Assembly (NCBI GenBank): GCA_021372295.1
Contig: JAJFUS010000019.1
Span: 62,001 to 126,000, forward strand
DNA from: a bacterium
GTDB taxonomy: Bacteria > Armatimonadota > UBA5829
Length of the DNA: 64,000 nt
Reading direction: 5' to 3'
A model generated the notes under the pieces. The model worked only from the letters and a program-made list of their open reading frames with translations. It ran no database searches and was not told the origin of the DNA. A program made the translations under genes and the position numbers. Below are positions 17,625 through 26,563 of the stretch, piece after piece; the first letter of the stretch is position 1; the number at the start of each line of letters is the position of its first letter.

Positions 17625-18032
17625 ATGGAACTTTCAATTACCGTAGGAGAGCTGCTCGGCATTGCCAAAGTCTCGCTATCGGGTCACATGGGACCGCGGC
17701 ACGATCAGGCGATCCAAGGAATCCTGACCGGCTTCAGCGAGCAGGGAGCAACATCGCTCGTGCTCGATATGGCAGGGCTAACTCCGTCCGGCATCGATGC
17801 CGCCACCGGGCTGATAAACGCTCTTCGCTCAATCGGGCCTGCGCTGTGCGTTCATGTAGTGGCGTCCGGCACGCTGCTGACACTACTGCGCAATGGCAAC
17901 TTCGGGCCGTGCGTAAAGGTATATTCTTCCACAGACGAAATCGCCGACCGAGTCAGTTCCGAAGAAGAATGCCTCACTTCAAGATGGATGCACCAGGGCA
18001 CTCAAGACACTGAACTCCCGCTTGCCGCGTGA
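17625..18032 (+). CDS. STAS-domain protein (anti-sigma-factor-antagonist like)
   Basis: 135 residues from an ATG preceded by AAGGAG. The fold pattern of a STAS domain is clear: an N-terminal beta strand (IAKVSLSGHMG), then SLVLDMAGLTPSGIDAATGLINAL and ALCVHVVASGTLLTLLRN. In SpoIIAA-type antagonists the loop before the second helix carries a phosphorylatable serine in an ID-SSG context. Here the loop reads IDAATG, so only a threonine is available and control by phosphorylation may be altered or absent. There is no neighbouring anti-sigma kinase. Its stop abuts the convergent FAD oxidoreductase gene end at 18033. Confidence 0.75.
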   Translation: MELSITVGELLGIAKVSLSGHMGPRHDQAIQGILTGFSEQGATSLVLDMAGLTPSGIDAATGLINALRSIGPALCVHVVASGTLLTLLRNGNFGPCVKVYSSTDEIADRVSSEEECLTSRWMHQGTQDTELPLAA

Positions 18033-19373
18033 TTACACCAGCGCGCCGCGCTGCCTGAGCGCCGCTCGAAGCTCCACCGGATCCACCTGACCCGGAGAAC
18101 AGCCTCTTGCCAGCGACAGCGCCGCCGCCACACCTGCGGCCTCACCCATAGCCGTGCAGGCTGGCATAATCCTAATCGCTCCATGCCCTGCCTGAGTGCT
18201 GGATACGCATCTGCCCGCAATGAGAACCCCGTCTATCCCCTTAGGTATCAGACATCGGTATGGAATCTCATACCAGTCGCCCGGCCCAGGAGCCTGCATA
18301 CCGGCGACTTCTTCGTCCTTCGTATAGCCTTCTCCTTTGCCGGAATGCACGTCCACCGGATACGCCAACCTGCAGATGGCATCGTCGAACTTTCGAGCAA
18401 AGGCGACGTCCGACCCGCTGAACTTATACTCGCCGATAATTCTGCGTGTCTCGCGAATACCCACGTGCGCCGCGCTTCTAGCCAGGTATGCATTCTCGAA
18501 ACCGGGCAAATACTTCCTTGCGAACCTCACCACAGATATCATTTGCCGTCTGCCATCGACCTCAGCCCTTGTGAGGTCATCGGCGTTTGTGCCATCAATA
18601 TTGCCCACATGCGTCGTGTTGAAAGTCACTTCGCCCCTGCGTGGTCGACCTATATAAAAAACGAGATCGCCCGGCGCGTCATATTCGCCCGCATTGCGAG
18701 CACGAGCAACAAGATCGTAATACCCCGCCACAGAAACGACCCCATCGGCAAGTTCATTCAAATCGACATCCGAGGCGAGTTTTGGAAACCGCACTTGATC
18801 GGGATTGTCACGGACATATGTCAACGCCCGCACGATATCCACCCCGCCCACGTCAAACATCAGAGTGGCTGCCTGCGGAATGCCGTCCTCACCGCCGCTC
18901 TCGAACTCAGCGCCAAGCGACACGGCAAGGTCGGCGTCTCCGGTGCAGTCTATAAGCCGACGACACCTGAAAGTCTCCTCACCTGATTTCGAGACGGTTC
19001 GCACTACAATATCGCCATTATCATCCCGCGAAACACCATCACAAAACGTGTGCAGCCTGAGAACCGCACCTGACCCAAGCACCATTTCCTGCAGCACTAA
19101 CATCAGGATCTCGGTATCGAAGCAGTTCGAAAGCAGCCCGCCAGCTTCGTCAAGCGTGCGATTAATCTCATCGAATATGCCTGCCACAAGAGGCGTGCCA
19201 TCGGATGCGCAGTGCGTCATGAATGGGTTCACCAGAGCAGCAGTTGCACAACCGCCCAGATACCCGAACTGCTCAATCAGGAGAGTCCTGCAGCCCGAAC
19301 GCACCGCTGCCATGGCTGCCGCGCACCCAGCCATTCCGCCCCCCCCAATTATTACTTCATAGGTGTTTGCCAT
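18033..19373 (-). CDS. FAD-dependent oxidoreductase (FAD_oxidored type)
   Basis: 446 residues. The N-terminal dinucleotide fold VIIGGGGMAGCAAAMAAVRSG with LLIEQFGYLGG matches FAD-binding proteins of the FAD_oxidored family common in planctomycetes and armatimonads. The internal segment RRLIDCTGDADLAVSLGA and the C-terminal GVLIAGRCVSSTQAGHGAIRIMPACTAMGEAAGVAAAL complete the FAD site. I start at the ATG just before NTYEVIIGGGG, as no N-terminal extension is expected. The substrate is unknown. Family members are often found with secreted glycan-degrading enzymes, and several occur in this window. There is no signal peptide. Confidence 0.8.
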   Translation of the reverse strand: MANTYEVIIGGGGMAGCAAAMAAVRSGCRTLLIEQFGYLGGCATAALVNPFMTHCASDGTPLVAGIFDEINRTLDEAGGLLSNCFDTEILMLVLQEMVLGSGAVLRLHTFCDGVSRDDNGDIVVRTVSKSGEETFRCRRLIDCTGDADLAVSLGAEFESGGEDGIPQAATLMFDVGGVDIVRALTYVRDNPDQVRFPKLASDVDLNELADGVVSVAGYYDLVARARNAGEYDAPGDLVFYIGRPRRGEVTFNTTHVGNIDGTNADDLTRAEVDGRRQMISVVRFARKYLPGFENAYLARSAAHVGIRETRRIIGEYKFSGSDVAFARKFDDAICRLAYPVDVHSGKGEGYTKDEEVAGMQAPGPGDWYEIPYRCLIPKGIDGVLIAGRCVSSTQAGHGAIRIMPACTAMGEAAGVAAALSLARGCSPGQVDPVELRAALRQRGALV

Positions 19374-19412
19374 ACAATAAATTGTATCATTGAAATCCGT
19401 AGCAAGCAATAA

Positions 19413-19441
19413 AAAATGCGGGCCTATATAGACCCGCATTT
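19413..19441 (-). terminator. Hairpin terminator after pseudopilin gene
   Basis: AAATGCGGG and CCCGCATTT form a perfect nine-base stem around a ~10-base loop, ~45 bases beyond the stop of the minus-strand pseudopilin gene. The A/T ends make it usable on either strand. Confidence 0.6.
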
Positions 19442-19484
19442 GAGTATTCTATCAGCCGATATTCAGGCCGACAATTATGACCCT

Positions 19485-20336
19485 TTAGAATCTGTCACCC
19501 ATTTTCGTTGGATCCACGCCCTGGCTCTTCACATTGCCATACGCAGATGAAAGCGAAGTGGTAGTAGTATTGCCGTTGCCATCAACCCAGCAGTTGGTGT
19601 CCAAGTTAGCGTTGTAATAGTTGGGCTCGCCAGGATTGATTGTAGAAGCATTCCATGCTGTTGAGGTGCCTTTACTAGCGCTGTTCTTAAGCGTGATGGT
19701 TCTAACGTGTGTGTCCATAAAGGCCACATTAATCTGGACTTCATCTCCAAGTTCATCGGCTCCGAAGTGCCAACCTTTATGTTCGTAGAATATAATCTGG
19801 TCGGAGCTGTAGGAGAAATTGCCTTCTTTCTTATTTCCATTGACCCACGCATAATCGGCAGCGTATTTAAACCAGTAAGATATGTTAGTGGTAGGCGCAT
19901 CTGTATCGCTGGGATTGTTGTTTGCTGAATCGGATGGACAGAACATAATGTTCTTGTTCTTCATGTGCCCGTAAAGTACCTGCGGCCACGTGCCGATGTA
20001 GGCAGGTGTCGTCGCTATTCTCTCAGGCGGAACTACACCAAGACAGGTTGCAAAGTACTTGTAATAATTTACGGTAGGTTCTGTCGTAGCATTGGTATAT
20101 GCAGTATTATTCGATGCATAGATAGCCGAAGACGGCAGAGTGCCATCATAGTCATTCCAATAGAGCGTAAGCGCGGTCGCACAGTTTTTGATATTGTTCT
20201 GGCAGTTGGTTTTGCGAGCCGCTTCCCTTGCACGTGCGAACACCGGGAATAGAATGGCCGCAAGAATAGCGATAATCGCTATGACGACCAGAAGTTCAAT
20301 AAGCGTAAAGCCGCTTTTCTTTCGTGTAGACATCAA
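19485..20336 (-). CDS. Pseudopilin-like secreted protein (DUF1559 / H-X9-DG type)
   Basis: 283 residues with a class III prepilin signal: a basic leader ending in KKSG, then F+1 T L I E at +5 and a hydrophobic helix ([19 protein letters not shown]). The helix continues as [17 protein letters not shown], a signature I associate with Armatimonadota and Planctomycetota pseudopilin-like proteins. The C-terminal domain resembles DUF1559 modules and ends in a variant of the H-X9-DG motif ([14 protein letters not shown]). The leader would be cut by a prepilin peptidase, and the protein anchored in the inner membrane or assembled into a filament. A paralogue lies upstream. The function of such expanded families is not established. 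Confidence 0.88.
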   Translation of the reverse strand: MMSTRKKSGFTLIELLVVIAIIAILAAILFPVFARAREAARKTNCQNNIKNCATALTLYWNDYDGTLPSSAIYASNNTAYTNATTEPTVNYYKYFATCLGVVPPERIATTPAYIGTWPQVLYGHMKNKNIMFCPSDSANNNPSDTDAPTTNISYWFKYAADYAWVNGNKKEGNFSYSSDQIIFYEHKGWHFGADELGDEVQINVAFMDTHVRTITLKNSASKGTSTAWNASTINPGEPNYYNANLDTNCWVDGNGNTTTTSLSSAYGNVKSQGVDPTKMGDRF

Positions 20337-20436
20337 AAATCCTCCTCTTGCTGTTTTTCCTGTTTTTAGAATGTATGTATGAAGAAAGACACGCTTTTTC
20401 TATGCGGGCCTCACCTCCCCATGCCGATCACTCTCA

Positions 20437-21291
20437 TTAATACGGCGTAATGGCTATGCTCTCATACTGAGGCTTACCTTGATAACTAGCTTTCGCAATG
20501 TTAAACCACTGGTAGCTGGTAGTATCTCTGGAAAGCATTATGTTTAACTTATTTGTCTCTGGGAAATAAGACAAGTCGAAGTTTCTGACATGCCCGTCAG
20601 CAAACAGTATGTTTGAACCGGTGCCATGCATTTTGGGCGAAGTAGAAATAGATGAACTACCTGTGCCCTCATCTAGGCTGTCCAGAAATACATTTTGTGG
20701 AGTATTTGCATTATTTGATGTACCGGTCGAATTGTTTGTAGGTCTGCAGATAGCATGCGCAAATCTGTCCAACTCGCGCACCAACATCAAGTTTGCTGAG
20801 CCGGATACAGCACCCTCGCTCATCTCGAGCATGTTGTAATTGTAGGCATAGCTGACACACCCCAATGATCCGGATGTAAGATCCTTCACTGCAGCTGCCT
20901 GGCACTTCCAAACACTATTCGGATCATCCTGGTTTGAAACCGGTTCAACATAGTTGTACAGCGCCTCAACCCAGTTCACTCCATTTTTAAATCGCAGGGG
21001 TTTGCCGTTGTTTTGCATCTCAGGATCACCTGAACCATTATCCTCAAGTGATAACAGCACCTCGACACTCAAAGCACCGCTCGTATTGCGGTTCGTCGGG
21101 AACGTATCTTCCCAGTCAGAAAGATACATTTTGAAGGCTTTGCCTATCTGATTCAAGTTAGACTGGCAGTTTGCAGTCTGCGCCGACCTCTTGGCCTTTG
21201 CGAAAACCGGGAAGAGGATCGCTGCCAGAATTGCTATAATCGCAATTACGACCAAAAGCTCAATTAGCGTAAAGCCTTTGCGACCTTTCAT
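20437..21291 (-). CDS. Pseudopilin-like secreted protein (paralogue)
   Basis: 284 residues beginning at an ATG seven bases after AGGAG. The leader MKGRKG precedes [24 protein letters not shown], identical over the helix to the neighbouring pseudopilin. It is followed by AKAKRSAQTANCQSNLNQIGKAFKMYLSDWEDTFP. The C-terminus contains NILFADGHVRNFDLSYFP, a good H-X9-DG type motif (ADGHV). The cleavage site, helix and overall size are those of type II secretion/type IV-like minor pilins, but no assembly ATPase or secretin gene is nearby. It probably arose from the same expansion as the downstream gene, although beyond the helix the two sequences have diverged strongly. Confidence 0.88.
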   Translation of the reverse strand: MKGRKGFTLIELLVVIAIIAILAAILFPVFAKAKRSAQTANCQSNLNQIGKAFKMYLSDWEDTFPTNRNTSGALSVEVLLSLEDNGSGDPEMQNNGKPLRFKNGVNWVEALYNYVEPVSNQDDPNSVWKCQAAAVKDLTSGSLGCVSYAYNYNMLEMSEGAVSGSANLMLVRELDRFAHAICRPTNNSTGTSNNANTPQNVFLDSLDEGTGSSSISTSPKMHGTGSNILFADGHVRNFDLSYFPETNKLNIMLSRDTTSYQWFNIAKASYQGKPQYESIAITPY

Positions 21292-21611
21292 TGCTTTTCT
21301 CCTCATTACATTTTGGGTAGTCATCAACAATAAAGTAACCAATAGTGCTCGATTCGTGTTTTGCCTACCTCTACACCATCCTTTCCATAGTAAATCGCTG
21401 TTACAGTTCAGCATTATGCTAACACATGGTAATTGTGCATGTCAACGACGCACAACACCCATTTCACCTGTTTTCTAGACCCTCTTGCGAGCGTTAATGT
21501 TCCAGTCTGCTAAAAAAATAAGCAGGCGGCACATTCGCTTGCTTGAAGCGCTTCCTTTCTGATAACATTTCTGTAACCGTAGAGTTGGATGGAAGAAGTT
21601 GGAGGCCAAAT

Positions 21612-22328
21612 TTGAGTAGGAAAAAAATCATAATTCCACTAGATGTAGATACGGCAAAGAAAGCCGTCGCGTTGGTCGAACTGTTGAAAAATGACGTCGC
21701 GGCGTTTAAGGTCGGTCTGGAACTGATAAACGCCGCAGGCCCGGCTATCTTCGACAATGTCCGGCAAGCAGGCGCAGACAAGATATTCTACGATTGCAAG
21801 CTCCATGATATCCCGAACACTGTCGCGGGCGCATCGCGCGCAATCGCGAAAATGGGAGTGTGGCTCTTTAACGTCCACTGCTCTGGCGGTTTCGCGATGA
21901 TGAAGGCAGCAAAGGACGCGTCTGTTGAAGCCGCCAATGAAATAGGCTTTGATGCGCCGAAATTGATCGGTGTGACTGTTCTTACCAGCATAGATCAGGC
22001 CGTATTGAACGACGAGATGCATGTGTCGGGAAGTGTATCGGATCAGGTCGTTAATCTGGCAAAACTCGCGCAAGACGCCGGGTTGGACGGCGTAGTGGCG
22101 TCTCCTCACGAGATTGAACTCATCCGACGGGCATGCGGTGATGACTTTATGATCGTGACACCCGGAGTGCGTCCAGCGGGCGGCGACATAGGCGACCAGA
22201 AGCGCGTTATGACTCCGGGCGAGGCCGTTCGGCGAGGCGCAGACTATCTGGTGATAGGTCGCCCTATCACAAAAGCCGACGATCCGGCGGCAGCAGCGCG
22301 CACTATTGCCGATGAGATGCGAAGTTGA
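21612..22328 (+). CDS. pyrF: Orotidine 5'-phosphate decarboxylase
   Basis: Converts OMP to UMP, the last step of pyrimidine synthesis. Short-form (group I) features are present: strand IIIPLDV, FKVGLELI, the catalytic Asp-Lys pair in FYDCKLHDIPNT, HCSGGFAMM, and the phosphate loop TPGVRP with VIGRPI near the end. I choose the TTG at 21612 because GGAGG lies just upstream and MSRKKIIIPLDV is the family-like N-terminus; a longer reading from 21543 adds unrelated residues. 238 residues is normal for the family. Elsewhere in the window carA and carB serve the same pathway. Confidence 0.95.
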   Translation: MSRKKIIIPLDVDTAKKAVALVELLKNDVAAFKVGLELINAAGPAIFDNVRQAGADKIFYDCKLHDIPNTVAGASRAIAKMGVWLFNVHCSGGFAMMKAAKDASVEAANEIGFDAPKLIGVTVLTSIDQAVLNDEMHVSGSVSDQVVNLAKLAQDAGLDGVVASPHEIELIRRACGDDFMIVTPGVRPAGGDIGDQKRVMTPGEAVRRGADYLVIGRPITKADDPAAAARTIADEMRS

Positions 22329-22336
22329 TCGCAGGC

Positions 22337-22366
22337 TTGCTTGCCTGGTTATACCGGTCGTATAAT
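22337..22366 (+). promoter_or_regulatory. Promoter of pepF
   Basis: TTGCTT (22337-22342), an 18-base spacer and TATAAT (22361-22366) lie ~78 bases before the pepF ATG. The TATAAT is perfect. Confidence 0.55.
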
Positions 22367-22443
22367 GTGGAATATACTCACGGGTTGCAATAATCCAGCC
22401 CCTTACTTCTAACTTCTAGCCTCTAAGTTGACAGGAGAATATA

Positions 22444-24270
22444 ATGCTCGACATGACCAACGTCGCGTGGGATCTGCGCGATTTATATCAAAGTATTGAC
22501 GACCCCAAACTCGACGAGACGCTGGACAAGTCGCTTGCCCGCGCAAAGCGTTTCTCCCAAACTTATAGAGGCAAGATAGACAGCGACGAGCTTACAGCCG
22601 CCACGCTATTTGAAGCTATCAAAGAATTTGAAGAGATGACGCAGGAAATGGCAAAGCCGGCCGCTTATGCCTCGCTGGTCTTTGCCGCCGACACCAGCAA
22701 CCCGGCTCATGGCGCGCTGTTCCAACACATACAGGAACGCGGAACCGAAATCGCGCTGGAGCTTATGTTCTTCGACCTAGAACTGATGGCCGCCAGGCCA
22801 GAGATCATCAACAACATCGTACAAGACAATGCGCTGATCAAATATCGCCACTTCATTCATGCGGCCAGGCTTTTCCGCGAGCATCGTCTGTCGGAACCTG
22901 AAGAACGAATCCTCGAAGAAAAGGCCAACACCGGCGGGCGGGCATTCGAGAGGCTTTTTGACGAAATGGTCTCGGCGATTGAGTTCAAAATGACCATCAA
23001 TGGCGAGGAAAAAACTCTCACCGAGCCCGAAGTCCTTGCCTTGATCCGCGATCCGAACAGAGAGACACGCAAAGCCGCCGCCGCGTCGCTTTCCGAAGGA
23101 CTGAAAGCAAACGGCCGTCTGCTGACTTTTATCTTCAACACCCTCGTATACGACAAAGCGGTCAATGATCGCCTGCGCCGCTACGAGTATCCCGAACAGT
23201 GCCGCAATAAATCCAACGAACTCGACGCCGAAACAGTCGAGACGGTGATCTCGACCTGTGTGAAAAATTATCCGATGGTCGCGCGCTATTACAACATTAA
23301 ACGCGAGATTCTGGGACTGGACAAGCTCGCTCATTACGACCGTTACGCGCCTTTGTTTGAGTCCAAGAAAGAGGTCCCGTTCGACGAGGCCAAAGAGACG
23401 GTGCTGACATCATTCGGCAGGTTCTCGAGAGACATGGCCGATGTGGCGCAAAAGTTTTTTGACAACAACTGGATCGACGCCGAACCTCGCAAGGGCAAGC
23501 AGGGAGGAGCGTTCTGCTCATATATCACCGCCGATCTGCATCCTTATGTGCTCTTAAGCTATCTAAACCGCCAGGACGACATCATGACTCTCGGCCACGA
23601 ACTCGGACACGCGGTTCACGGATATGTCGCCAGGCCGCAAGGGTTTCTAAACGCCCACAGCGCTCTGCCGGTAGCCGAACTTGCCAGCACATTCGGAGAG
23701 ATGCTGGTCTTCGAAAGCATTGTCTCCAAGGCCGATCTGGAAGACAAACTCGCGCTCTATGGCGAAAAGATCGAGGCTAACTTCGCTACCATTTTCCGCC
23801 AGGCAGCCATGTACAGGTTCGAGCAGGAGCTTCACCGCGCCCGCCGGGAAATGGGCGAACTGACCACCGACGAAATCAACGATATGTGGCAGCGAAACAT
23901 TCAGGACATGTTCGTCGACTCCGTGGAGATGGGCGATGAACACAAAGTGTGGTGGATGTATGTGAGCCACTTCATCGGGTCACCGTTTTATGTGTACGCC
24001 TACTCGTTTGGCGAACTGCTGGTTCTGGCGCTTTATTCGATGTATCGCCAGCAGGGCGCATCGTTCGTGCCGAAGTTTATGGCTCTCCTGGAAGCAGGTG
24101 GGTCGTGCTCTCCGGAAGAACTGCTGGCCCGAGTCGGCATAAACATCAAGAGCCCTGAATTTTGGCAGGGCGGAATGAAAGTAATGGATCAACTCATCTC
24201 CGACTTCGAAAAGCTCTATGCTCAGTGGAAGGAGTCGGATCGTACAGAAAAACGACCTCGGTCCATTTAA
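22444..24270 (+). CDS. pepF: Oligoendopeptidase F (M3 metallopeptidase)
   Basis: 608 residues, the usual PepF length, with an AGGAGAA ribosome binding site. The zinc site GHELGHAVHG (HExxH) is near residue 370, and the third ligand Glu is in STFGEMLVFE about 25 residues further on. The N-terminal helical domain includes ATLFEAIKEFEEMTQEMAKPAAYASLVFA, typical of the M3B PepF family. There is no signal peptide, so it acts in the cytoplasm on peptides of about 7-17 residues. Its stop codon lies inside a hairpin that serves as terminator for the opposite strand. Confidence 0.93.
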   Translation: MLDMTNVAWDLRDLYQSIDDPKLDETLDKSLARAKRFSQTYRGKIDSDELTAATLFEAIKEFEEMTQEMAKPAAYASLVFAADTSNPAHGALFQHIQERGTEIALELMFFDLELMAARPEIINNIVQDNALIKYRHFIHAARLFREHRLSEPEERILEEKANTGGRAFERLFDEMVSAIEFKMTINGEEKTLTEPEVLALIRDPNRETRKAAAASLSEGLKANGRLLTFIFNTLVYDKAVNDRLRRYEYPEQCRNKSNELDAETVETVISTCVKNYPMVARYYNIKREILGLDKLAHYDRYAPLFESKKEVPFDEAKETVLTSFGRFSRDMADVAQKFFDNNWIDAEPRKGKQGGAFCSYITADLHPYVLLSYLNRQDDIMTLGHELGHAVHGYVARPQGFLNAHSALPVAELASTFGEMLVFESIVSKADLEDKLALYGEKIEANFATIFRQAAMYRFEQELHRARREMGELTTDEINDMWQRNIQDMFVDSVEMGDEHKVWWMYVSHFIGSPFYVYAYSFGELLVLALYSMYRQQGASFVPKFMALLEAGGSCSPEELLARVGINIKSPEFWQGGMKVMDQLISDFEKLYAQWKESDRTEKRPRSI

Positions 24271-24281
24271 TGACCGAGGTC
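24245..24281 (-). terminator. Minus-strand terminator overlapping the pepF stop
   Basis: GACCTCGGTC (24254-24263) and GACCGAGGTC (24272-24281) form a perfect ten-base stem with an eight-base loop. Read on the minus strand it is followed by GTTTTTCTG, so it best fits the end of the prenyltransferase transcript. The pepF stop codon lies within the loop. Confidence 0.7.
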
Positions 24282-24401
24282 AGAAGGAAAGGAGGAGAAA
24301 GGAGAAAAGATAACTCTTATCTTTGTCACTTTATATTACGCCACTCACATATTGTACGTTCCCGGTAATTTAAAATTCTACGCAAATGCAAAAAATCTTG
24401 T

Positions 24402-25355
24402 TTATCTGAACTGGCCGCCGGAAAGCCATATAATAATGTACGCGGCTATCAGCCACAATATGCCATTTACGATAAGCCCTTTATCGGACGTCACAACTTC
24501 AGTGGGATCGCCTTCACTGCTCTTCAAAAGCAGATGCATATATCTGTAAATGCCATAGGCCACGAATGGGATCGTGAGGAATAGTTTGTCGGTGCCGAAT
24601 TTTGCAATTACGTCGTGGTCGAGTGTAAACAGCGCATAAGACACGATGGATACGGTTCCCGTGGATACGATTGCGTTGTCCAGGAGCCACGGCTGATACC
24701 CTTCCAGCGATCTTCTGTGCCCTGCGCTGTCTGCATTTAAAAGCAATATCTCATTTCGCCTTTTGCCAAACCCCAAAAACAGTGACAGGAAGAATGTCGT
24801 TACCAATATCCAACCCGTAGGTTCCACTTCAATCGCGTAAGCTCCGCCCACAACCCGCAGCACAAATCCGCATGCAATACAAAACGCATCCACGATCTGG
24901 ATGTCTTTGCCTCTGAATGTATAGAATACATTCAGCGCAATGTAGCATATTACGATGTATCCGACCCGCCAACTGCACCTCTCAAAACAAATAATAATAG
25001 CCGCCAACACTAAGGCCAGCGCGTAAGCCAGCGCTTGTGTCTTGCCTATAGCTCCGCTGGCTATGGGACGATTGCGCTTACGAGGATGCTTTTTGTCGCA
25101 TTCGGCATCGCGTATATCGTTCAGCACATACACCGCGCTGGCAGCGAACCCGAATGCCAAAAACGCAAGCGCCGCATCGACTATGCTTCGAGAATCGGTG
25201 AACTTGCCTGCAAACAAGAGGGGCGCCAGCACAAACACGTTTTTGATCCAGTGCCGCAGACGCGCCAGTTGAATATAACGCACAATTGACTTCAGGATAC
25301 GCCTCCAGTTCCGGCAAAATGCCACGAGTTTCGCAGGGTTCACAATTGTGCCCAT
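24402..25355 (-). CDS. UbiA-family prenyltransferase (decaprenyl-phosphate phosphoribosyltransferase-like)
   Basis: 317 residues with about eight to nine transmembrane helices. The polyprenyl-binding motif NDIRDAECDKKHPRKRNRPIASG matches the NDxxDxxxD signature. The N-terminal LRHWIKNVFVLAPLLF and the RPIASG motif are characteristic of the branch typified by mycobacterial Rv3806c (UbiA), which transfers 5-phosphoribose from PRPP to decaprenyl phosphate. A second aspartate motif appears as GKDIQIVDAFCIACG. The product would be a lipid-linked pentose for cell-envelope glycans. Substrate specificity is inferred from motif similarity; other aromatic prenyltransferases are less likely. Confidence 0.83.
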   Translation of the reverse strand: MGTIVNPAKLVAFCRNWRRILKSIVRYIQLARLRHWIKNVFVLAPLLFAGKFTDSRSIVDAALAFLAFGFAASAVYVLNDIRDAECDKKHPRKRNRPIASGAIGKTQALAYALALVLAAIIICFERCSWRVGYIVICYIALNVFYTFRGKDIQIVDAFCIACGFVLRVVGGAYAIEVEPTGWILVTTFFLSLFLGFGKRRNEILLLNADSAGHRRSLEGYQPWLLDNAIVSTGTVSIVSYALFTLDHDVIAKFGTDKLFLTIPFVAYGIYRYMHLLLKSSEGDPTEVVTSDKGLIVNGILWLIAAYIIIWLSGGQFR

Positions 25356-25383
25356 TGCCCTACTCTCTGCTCAGTTCGATTTT

Positions 25384-25412
25384 AGTATAACACGAGTCGA
25401 TATTCATAACAA
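25384..25412 (-). promoter_or_regulatory. Promoter of the prenyltransferase gene
   Basis: On the minus strand TTGTTA, a 17-base spacer and TATACT precede the start codon at 25355 by ~30 bases. Spacing and both hexamers are close to a sigma-70 consensus. Confidence 0.65.
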
Positions 25413-25503
25413 TTCGGTAATGCAAAAAAGAGCCACAACGGAAGCATTGCCAAATCTTTGAATCCACTCTAAAATATACTAAACGTATTATCGGAGGACT
25501 CAA

Positions 25504-26559
25504 ATGAAAATGCTGGACGGCGCCTGGACCGCTATCGTTACCCCGCTAACTCCCAAGTTGGGTGTGGACTGGGACGGACTCAAGAAAAACGTGGAGTTCC
25601 AGATCACAGAAGGGATAGCGGGAGTAGTACCGGTTGGCACGACAGGAGAGTCCCCCACCCTCGATTGGGACGAACACAACGACGTTGTAAACAGCGTTGC
25701 TGTGCAGTGCAAGGATCGATGTAAAGTGCTTGCCGGAGCGGGCAGCAACTCCACGTCGGAGGCGGTCGAAAGCGTGCGCCATGCCGTCGAATATGGCGCC
25801 GATGCCGTCTTGCTGGTCGATTGTTATTACAACGGCCCCTCGTCGCAGGAGCTTCGAGACGAATATTACGCCGTCGTCGCGCGAGAGTTCCCCAACACCA
25901 CAATCGTGCCTTACATCATTCCCGGAAGATCCGGCACCGCCCTCGCCGCCGAAGACCTTGCACTGTTATTCGCAAAGTATCCAAACATAAACACTGTGAA
26001 GGAAGCCACCGGAGATTTGGATCGAATGGCTCGAACGCGGTCGATGGTTGGTGAGAATTTCTCGATTGTAAGCGGCGACGACGACCTCACGTTCAAGATG
26101 ATGTCGGACGCAAATATACGCGCAAACGGCGTCATATCGGTCGTATCAAACGTTGCGCCGGGCGCTGTCTGCAAAATGGTGAACCTCGCGTCAAAAGGAG
26201 ATACTCAAGGGGCGGCTGAGATCTGCGAAGCGTTGTCGCCTTTGTTTGGTATCGTAACTGTCAAGGTAAATAACGAGCGTGTGCTACCATCCGGTGAAAG
26301 GGCGCTTGTCAACGACAGATACCGCAATCCACTGGCGATCAAGGTCTTGATGAACGGATTGGGAATGCCGTCAGGTATGTGCCGGAAGCCTTTAGGTAAA
26401 ATGTCGATGGCCGGAGTTGATGTCGTGAGAAGCGCCGCAATGAGAGTTTGGAAGAACAACCCGGAAGTTTTGCAGCCGATCGCGGATTTTTATGGAATCG
26501 ATATTGAGGCGAGGCTCGCCGACAATTCGATTTGGGAGAAACTCGCCCTAAAGGGGTAA
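25504..26559 (+). CDS. Dihydrodipicolinate synthase family lyase
   Basis: 351 residues, preceded by GGAGG. It shows the DapA/NAL TIM barrel: VPVGTTGESPTL binds the pyruvate carboxylate, the Tyr in VPYIIPGRSG matches Tyr133 of DapA with the Arg of the GRSGT loop following, and the Schiff-base Lys is in TVKEATGD. The barrel normally ends at ~290 residues. This protein carries about 55 extra residues, including an insertion around VNNERVLPSGERALVNDRYRNP and a C-terminal extension (NPEVLQPIADFYGIDIEARL). It could be lysine-pathway DapA or another pyruvate-dependent aldolase. No other lysine gene is adjacent; a small membrane protein follows after four bases. Confidence 0.78.
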   Translation: MKMLDGAWTAIVTPLTPKLGVDWDGLKKNVEFQITEGIAGVVPVGTTGESPTLDWDEHNDVVNSVAVQCKDRCKVLAGAGSNSTSEAVESVRHAVEYGADAVLLVDCYYNGPSSQELRDEYYAVVAREFPNTTIVPYIIPGRSGTALAAEDLALLFAKYPNINTVKEATGDLDRMARTRSMVGENFSIVSGDDDLTFKMMSDANIRANGVISVVSNVAPGAVCKMVNLASKGDTQGAAEICEALSPLFGIVTVKVNNERVLPSGERALVNDRYRNPLAIKVLMNGLGMPSGMCRKPLGKMSMAGVDVVRSAAMRVWKNNPEVLQPIADFYGIDIEARLADNSIWEKLALKG

Positions 26560-26563
26560 CGCC

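Noticed and set aside
17505..17625. Overlapping divergent starts of the methyltransferase and STAS genes
   Set aside because: The overlap exists only with the longest readings; family-like and RBS-supported starts leave a normal ~120-bp divergent promoter region.
18183..18986. 267-codon plus-strand ORF opposite the FAD oxidoreductase
   Set aside because: The opposite strand encodes a clear FAD protein; this frame has no start signal or motif.
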